Source of the DNA: Elusimicrobiota bacterium
GTDB taxonomy: Bacteria; Elusimicrobiota; UBA5214; JBBAAG01
DNA length: 47,130 nucleotides
NCBI GenBank assembly: GCA_041658405.1
Contig: JBBAAG010000013.1
Location: forward strand, 1-47,130
Reading direction: 5' to 3'
Positions within the stretch are counted from its first letter, which is position 1. Each line of letters opens with the position of its first letter. Below the pieces are notes generated by a model. The model ran no database searches. It was not told the DNA's origin and saw only the letters and a program-made list of their open reading frames with translations. Below are positions 43,317-47,130 of this stretch, one piece after another. Both the position numbers and the translations under genes were made by a program.

Positions 43317-45221
43317 TTATTTACATACAGCTACTTTACCGGTTTTTACTACTTTACCATCAATCTTCAATTGGTAAATATATATGCCACTTGCAACTTC
43401 GTTATAATTATTGTTTGTCAAATCCCAGGTTATCTTATATTCTCCACCATTGTTTAAAACTTTTATTAGTTCCCCGGAAATATCATAAATGCTTATGTCA
43501 CAATTCTTAACATTCATATTGTCGAATACTACCCCGTGGTATGTATCACTGTTTTTTTTTACAGGATTGGGATACACCTTAATATTATCCAGTGGTTGTG
43601 CTATAAAGGCGCCCACACTCCAGTCCGACCACTCAGTAAAATACCCGGCTTCTGTCATCGCACTTGTCCTGCAGTACCACGTACTGCCTGGTTCAAGGTC
43701 ACTACCATGTAAATTCGCTGCATCTTTTATTACGTCAAGTTTCAGATTGTCTAAAGTATTTTTTGCAATTTGTATGTGAAAAGCTATAAACCTGCTTTCT
43801 TCATCGTATATATTTCCTCTATCAAAAGTAAAATCCATTGTCCTTAAATCTGTATATACTTTATCCAAATATGGCGTACTTGGTTTGCCAGTAGGTGAAC
43901 TAGGATCGTATTTTTTGTAGTATACATTATCTGTAGTATTGTTTGTATCAAACCACATTATATGTATTACATCACCGACTGTTAATATAGAATTAAATCC
44001 CGCATAAACATTGTGGTAAGTTATTCTTTTAGGTTCTGGCCAGTTGATTACATCAGCACTACTTGTAAAATACACCTGATAATAATTATCATTGCGATAA
44101 TCGGTTATACCAAGTTGTATACCTTTATCATTTCTATCAGGTTGGAAGAAAAATTCTGATATATAACCATCTTTTACGGTAATTTGAATGAAATCACTCC
44201 AGCTTAGTCCATCTTCACTTTTTAAACAATATATTTCTCTCGGATATATCTTATTATCCGCATAATTCTTATTACTATTAACGAACACTACAAGGTTATT
44301 TTTATAATCAATAACTCCGGCTAGTTTATTACGCATATAAAATGAAGTGTTTGTTGTAATTAGTATATCTGATGACATATTATTCGTTTTTGAATCATAG
44401 AATTTATAAATAATATTTGATGTATTATTCCTAAAATCATCCCAAAATACGTACAATTTGTTATCACAAACCAGGCTCTTAATTTTTACTACCTCATTAG
44501 ACCAATTAACCAGATTCGCACATGATGTACTTAATACTATCGGTTCATTCCATGTAAAACCATTATCTGCACTGGATGTAACATATATTTGATAACTACC
44601 CGTCGGACTGTCTAGATATATCACAAACAAATGATTGTCGTACTCTATCATATTCATATATCCGGTGTTTGTGTTACTATTTGACATATTCCTTCGCTGC
44701 GACCATTCGTCTCCGTCTTTACTGTTTAAATAAAACACTTGATTTACACCGTTTTCGATATCTGATGTAAGTAAATGTAGGTATCCGTTGTAGTATTTAA
44801 ATTCATAACTCGTATCCGTATATTTCCCAATTTTGAAACTGATAATATTAGCCGTTGACCATGTTTTCCCATTATCCCGAGATCTTGTATATAAAACATC
44901 CCAAGGTTGGTTAATATCATCCCAATACGTAGCATGTATTGTACCCGAACCATCATATACCATTCTACCTGCTTGTGTTTGTGATTCAGTGTTTGTGGTA
45001 GCGTCATGATTAGATATTGATTGGTCGATCGTCCAACCCAACGGAATTCTATCATCTCTTACTAATTCGTTTTGTGATACTTGAATACTTTTTCTAAATA
45101 TTCCTTGTTGTTGAATAAAAAACGGTTCATTACTTGATACCCATGTTTCACAAATAAGTTGTTCATTATTTAACCCTAAAAACAGAACATTTAGTACTAT
45201 AACTTTCCAAAATGTTTTCAT
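43317..45221 (-). CDS. Secreted sialidase-like (Asp-box) propeller with FlgD-like C-terminal sorting domain
   Basis: 634 aa from ATG 45221 (MKTFWKVIVL...). A longer frame to 45260 is rejected: those 13 codons lie within the repeat and over its -10. No ribosome site is seen and the leader would be about 24 bases. Signal peptide about 1-25. A six-bladed-like propeller (about 80-480) shows Asp boxes SRDNGKTWS, SKDGDEWS, SADNGFTWN and SEDGLSWS. An FN3-like segment (about 475-570) and a C-terminal domain with VYPNPVKKNSD, ISIYDISGELIKVL, VASGIYIYQLKIDG and the final VAVCK follow. Sialidase active-site Arg triads were not identified, so binding or other glycosidase function is equally possible. The DNA is visibly more A+T-rich than its neighbours and is bracketed by repeat copies, suggesting acquisition. 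Confidence 0.82.
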   Translation of the reverse strand: MKTFWKVIVLNVLFLGLNNEQLICETWVSSNEPFFIQQQGIFRKSIQVSQNELVRDDRIPLGWTIDQSISNHDATTNTESQTQAGRMVYDGSGTIHATYWDDINQPWDVLYTRSRDNGKTWSTANIISFKIGKYTDTSYEFKYYNGYLHLLTSDIENGVNQVFYLNSKDGDEWSQRRNMSNSNTNTGYMNMIEYDNHLFVIYLDSPTGSYQIYVTSSADNGFTWNEPIVLSTSCANLVNWSNEVVKIKSLVCDNKLYVFWDDFRNNTSNIIYKFYDSKTNNMSSDILITTNTSFYMRNKLAGVIDYKNNLVVFVNSNKNYADNKIYPREIYCLKSEDGLSWSDFIQITVKDGYISEFFFQPDRNDKGIQLGITDYRNDNYYQVYFTSSADVINWPEPKRITYHNVYAGFNSILTVGDVIHIMWFDTNNTTDNVYYKKYDPSSPTGKPSTPYLDKVYTDLRTMDFTFDRGNIYDEESRFIAFHIQIAKNTLDNLKLDVIKDAANLHGSDLEPGSTWYCRTSAMTEAGYFTEWSDWSVGAFIAQPLDNIKVYPNPVKKNSDTYHGVVFDNMNVKNCDISIYDISGELIKVLNNGGEYKITWDLTNNNYNEVASGIYIYQLKIDGKVVKTGKVAVCK

Positions 45222-45227
45222 AATAGC

Positions 45228-45303
45228 GTAGTTATTGTTACCGTCGAAATCATTATACATTCCACCGGGTTAATTTTCAAGGTTAAAGTAGGTCAATTCC
45301 CGA
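45228..45303 (-). repeat. 76-bp promoter-bearing repeat, copy 2 (upstream of the sialidase-like gene)
   Basis: One mismatch to copy 1. It starts two bases after the hepT stop and ends six bases before the ATG at 45221, so it fills the whole intergenic space. Confidence 0.92.
45252..45280 (-). promoter_or_regulatory. Repeat-borne promoter driving the sialidase-like gene
   Basis: TTGAAA (45275-45280), 17 bp, TATAAT (45252-45257) on the minus strand, identical to copy 1. Predicted start about 45245, 24 bases before the ATG. Confidence 0.7.
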
Positions 45304-45305
45304 GG

Positions 45306-45674
45306 TTATTTTGCACTATACTCGTTACTAAAAAGTTTCTCGATTTGAGGTTTTAGTTTTGGGATGTCGTCTTTTGCTGTATCAAAAACTATTTTATAAT
45401 CTGTTCCAAAATAAAAGTGTACGACTCGTATTCGCATCCCTATTATGTCAGCCCAGGGAATGTCGGGATATTTGGTTTTCCATTCGGGTTTATGTTCAAG
45501 TATTTTATTTGCAGCTTCGCCGATGTTTACAATAGACATCTCAACTGCTTTCATTTTTTCTTTGTTACCACAAAACTGTTCGTAAGAAACGTTTTTCATA
45601 AACTGGTCTATATCCCTTATTTCGTTTAGAATGTCTTGCACAAAATCCCGGGTTTCGCGTTTGTTGTTGATCAT
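45306..45674 (-). CDS. hepT: HepT-like HEPN ribonuclease toxin (DUF86)
   Basis: 122 aa, the usual size. The HEPN RNase motif RX4HXY is present as R81-IRVV-H86-F-Y88, preceded by the helix VEMSIVNIGEAANKIL that is typical of DUF86. HepT toxins cleave tRNA or other RNA; the partner MntA silences them, in studied cases by adding AMP groups to the motif tyrosine, which is intact here. The ATG overlaps the antitoxin stop (ATGA), so the two are translationally coupled. The pair sits between repeat copies 2 and 3, consistent with a mobile or stabilising module. Confidence 0.93.
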   Translation of the reverse strand: MINNKRETRDFVQDILNEIRDIDQFMKNVSYEQFCGNKEKMKAVEMSIVNIGEAANKILEHKPEWKTKYPDIPWADIIGMRIRVVHFYFGTDYKIVFDTAKDDIPKLKPQIEKLFSNEYSAK

Positions 45675-45964
45675 ATATAAATGACCTCAGCAAGTATTTG
45701 TTGCCCGATAAACGGTTTTAATCCGCTTTTGTGTACCAGGTCGACTTTGTTTCCGATAAGTTCGCTGAGGTGCCTCTCAAGACCGCCGTACGTAATTAAC
45801 CCAACGGAACCGGAGAAGTCTACCAGTATGTCTACGTCGCTGTCCGCTCTTTGGTCCCCGCGGACGTAACTGCCGAATACGCCAATAGTTTTTACCTTAA
45901 ACTTTTCTTGCAGTTCGGCCTTGTGCGTTGTAATAACGGTTTTAATTTCGTCTAATGTTTTCAT
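45671..45964 (-). CDS. mntA: MntA-like minimal nucleotidyltransferase antitoxin
   Basis: 97 aa. The nucleotidyltransferase signature GSX10DXD is G31-S32 ... D43-V-D45 (FGSYVRGDQRADSDVDILVDF region), with a further acidic residue late (VDLVHK). ATG preceded by GGAG three bases upstream. MntA adenylylates and neutralises its cognate HepT. The promoter at 46027-46056 and two copies of a direct repeat just upstream suggest autoregulation. Confidence 0.93.
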   Translation of the reverse strand: MKTLDEIKTVITTHKAELQEKFKVKTIGVFGSYVRGDQRADSDVDILVDFSGSVGLITYGGLERHLSELIGNKVDLVHKSGLKPFIGQQILAEVIYI

Positions 45965-45988
45965 TGCTCCGGTTTCCTTTTTATCAAT

Positions 45989-46029
45989 ATTACACTATTT
46001 ATAACCAACACGCGAATTATTACACTATT
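45989..46029 (-). promoter_or_regulatory. Direct-repeat operator candidate upstream of mntA
   Basis: The 11-mer ATTACACTATT occurs at 45989-45999 and 46019-46029, exactly 30 bp apart, near three helical turns. The upstream copy overlaps the -10 of the mntA promoter, so bound protein would block transcription. An inverted relative, TAGTGTAA, is near 46210. Confidence 0.5.
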
Positions 46030-46056
46030 CTATATAAACTCAAGCGTCGAGGTCAA
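46027..46056 (-). promoter_or_regulatory. Sigma-70-type promoter of mntA-hepT
   Basis: Minus strand TTGACC (46051-46056), 18-bp spacer, TAGAAT (46027-46032). It lies inside the 3' part of the small ORF at 46040-46150. Confidence 0.55.
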
Positions 46057-46150
46057 GTTTTTGTTGCCGGCCCTCTGCATACTCAGTTTTACCCGCAAAT
46101 AGATTTGTTGAAACCACAGAATTTGGATTAAACGGATTATATTTTTTCAT
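46040..46150 (-). pseudogene. 36-codon ORF, probable N-terminal remnant of an AAA-type ATPase
   Basis: Starts at ATG 46150 with GAGGGG six bases upstream and ends at TGA 46040. The product contains NPFNPNSVVSTNLFAGKTE, which resembles the N-terminal lead-in of P-loop AAA ATPases (NPF.P.S.V.P.LFAGR.E). The similarity stops before any Walker motif and the end is unrelated, so it looks like a truncated gene left by a rearrangement. A functional micropeptide translated from the copy 3 promoter cannot be excluded. Apart from this ORF, the mntA promoter and repeat copy 3, nothing else is seen in 45965-46364. Confidence 0.5.
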
Positions 46151-46271
46151 ATATCACCCCTCTTTTTCCATATATTGTCTATAGTTAAGGCTGATTTCTT
46201 ATATATTCCCTTATAGTGTAAAAAAATCTGTTGTTTTGACCCACCCTTAACATTCAATAATGACCCGGCCT

Positions 46272-46347
46272 GTAGTTATTGTTACCGTCGAAATCATTAT
46301 ACATTCCACCGGGTTAATTTTCAAGGTTAAAGCGGGCCAATTCTCGA
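46272..46347 (-). repeat. 76-bp promoter-bearing repeat, copy 3 (upstream of the TA unit)
   Basis: Three mismatches to copy 1, all at the end distal to the promoter. It lies 17 bp after the cbiO-like stop, in the same orientation as the other copies. Confidence 0.92.
46296..46324 (-). promoter_or_regulatory. Repeat-borne promoter upstream of the small ORF and TA pair
   Basis: TTGAAA (46319-46324), 17 bp, TATAAT (46296-46301) on the minus strand, unchanged in this copy although the repeat end has diverged. Confidence 0.65.
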
Positions 46348-46364
46348 TGATGTTTTGCAATTAG

Positions 46365-47130
46365 TTATTTCTTGTGATGCCGTTCATGCTGGAAATGCGT
46401 ATGTTCATGCACATGTTCTTCGTTGTTATGCCGGTGTATATGCCGGTGGAGAAGGTTATTCGTTAACAACAACTCGTGGTTGTTAAGAATTTCTTCGCTG
46501 TTACCCTCCGCAACAATAGTTTTGTTTTCATTAAGGACAACAACCCGTGAGGCTAGTTCATCCGCTGTGTGAAGGTCATGCGTTGCAACGAGTAATGTCG
46601 TACCGTTTTTGTTTAGCCCATAAAGTATGTCGATCAGCTCGCCTGCACTGCGCGGGTCAAGCCCGGCGGTGGGTTCGTCCAATAGTATTACTTCGGGTTC
46701 CATCGCGAGGATTGTAGCCAGCGCTACCCTTTTTTTTTCGCCGTAACTAAGATTCTGCGGAATCTTATCTTCAACACTTTTCATCCGTACTGTCTCCAAT
46801 GCGCGGGTAACCGCGGAGTCAACCTTTTGATCGTCCCACCCGAGGTTCAACGGCCCGAATGCTATGTCTTCCCGTACGGTAGGGGAGAACAACTGGTCAT
46901 CCGGGTTTTGGAATACCAAATTCATTTTTGACCGTATCACCCGCATATTGTTTTTGAGTACCGGTATATCAAATACTGAGGCGGTACCGCTGAATTCAAT
47001 GATACCCATTAACGCCAGTAGTAATGTAGACTTACCCGTACCGTTAGCACCGATAAGCGTTACTACCTCGCCATTCCTAACGGTGAGGTTTATATCATTC
47101 AACCCGATTGTACCGTCAGGGTATTTGTAT
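46365..47130 (-). CDS. cbiO: Energy-coupling factor ATPase, cobalt/nickel type (partial, start outside window)
   Basis: About 255 codons are present; the reading frame continues upstream of the first in-frame TTG (preceding residues YKYPDGTIG), so the true start is beyond 47130 by only a short stretch. Walker A GANGTGKST, Q-loop VFQNPDDQLF, signature LSYGEKKRVALA, Walker B VILLDEPTAGLD and switch His in ATHDLHTAD are all present, the pattern of ECF A subunits. The last 27 residues contain 11 His, as in some nickel/cobalt transport ATPases, pointing to metal as substrate. It would work with CbiM/CbiQ-type membrane partners, which must lie outside the window. An assignment to another ECF substrate is less likely given the tail. 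Confidence 0.88.
   Translation of the reverse strand, partial: YKYPDGTIGLNDINLTVRNGEVVTLIGANGTGKSTLLLALMGIIEFSGTASVFDIPVLKNNMRVIRSKMNLVFQNPDDQLFSPTVREDIAFGPLNLGWDDQKVDSAVTRALETVRMKSVEDKIPQNLSYGEKKRVALATILAMEPEVILLDEPTAGLDPRSAGELIDILYGLNKNGTTLLVATHDLHTADELASRVVVLNENKTIVAEGNSEEILNNHELLLTNNLLHRHIHRHNNEEHVHEHTHFQHERHHKK

Noticed and set aside
45222..45260. N-terminal extension of the sialidase-like gene to 45260
   Set aside because: These 13 codons are repeat sequence that spans the -10 box, so they would not be transcribed from that promoter, and the signal peptide starts cleanly at 45221.
43217..46347. The three 76-bp repeats as integron attC sites bounding gene cassettes
   Set aside because: No RYYYAAC / GTTRRRY pair at the ends and no attC-like stem could be found in the repeat; no integrase is in the window. 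The promoter content explains the conservation better.
1..47130. tRNA, rRNA, CRISPR arrays, insertion-sequence transposases or phage genes
   Set aside because: None was recognised on either strand by reading; plus-strand open frames are shadows of the minus-strand genes.

Overview
The window looks like chromosome from an uncultured Gram-negative bacterium of moderate to low G+C. Every supported gene lies on the minus strand, so transcription runs from high to low coordinates. The content is dominated by secreted surface proteins made of FN3, FlgD-like and carboxypeptidase-regulatory-like modules. With them are PorV/PorQ-type (UPF0164) outer-membrane barrels, an OmpA-domain protein and peptidoglycan-acting enzymes. 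This mixture is known from Elusimicrobia-like, Firestonebacteria-like and Desantisbacteria-like candidate phyla and, as type IX secretion, from Bacteroidota. I cannot fix the phylum from the sequence alone.

Layout from right to left (5' to 3' on the coding strand). 47130-46365: a partial cobalt/nickel-type ECF ATPase with a His-rich tail. 46347-43217: two gene units, a HepT/MntA toxin-antitoxin pair and a sialidase-like surface protein, delimited by three same-orientation copies of a 76-bp repeat. Each copy carries a TTGAAA-N17-TATAAT promoter pointing at the next gene; the copy nearest the core genome sits directly upstream of proB-ychF. 40926-35640: a strong housekeeping-type promoter, a short divergent sigma-54 (RpoN-like) gene, an NtrC-class activator, and a Cys-rich amidase/adhesin translationally coupled to the activator.

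35606-31115: a regulatory region with a near-consensus -24/-12 (sigma-54) promoter, then a TolB-like propeller, an Amidase_3 surface protein and a PorV-like barrel. 30997-24112: a HEAT-repeat protein and a giant (about 1940 aa) Amidase_6/FN3 surface protein, ending in a strong terminator. 24098-18696: a promoter, a multi-FN3 protein and a PorV-like barrel fused to FlgD-like and OmpA domains. 18669-1: a promoter and a long operon with a GATase-like protein, two paralogous propeller proteins, a PorV-like barrel, a SPOR-SpoIID lipoprotein, a golvesin/FN3 protein, another PorV-like barrel, a barrel-like protein with EF-hand-type loops, an Amidase_3 enzyme, a CsgG/LpoB-like protein and a second SpoIID protein that runs off the window.

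Working model (inference). Eight proteins share a C-terminal FlgD-like domain ending in a basic residue and would be cargo of a type-IX-like outer-membrane export route. In four places a cargo gene is immediately followed by a PorV-like barrel gene. Amidases, SpoIID lytic transglycosylases and SPOR domains form a denuded-glycan set for cell-wall remodelling. The RpoN-like/NtrC pair probably switches at least the 35.4-31.1 kb operon. No core T9SS motor or translocon genes are visible here.
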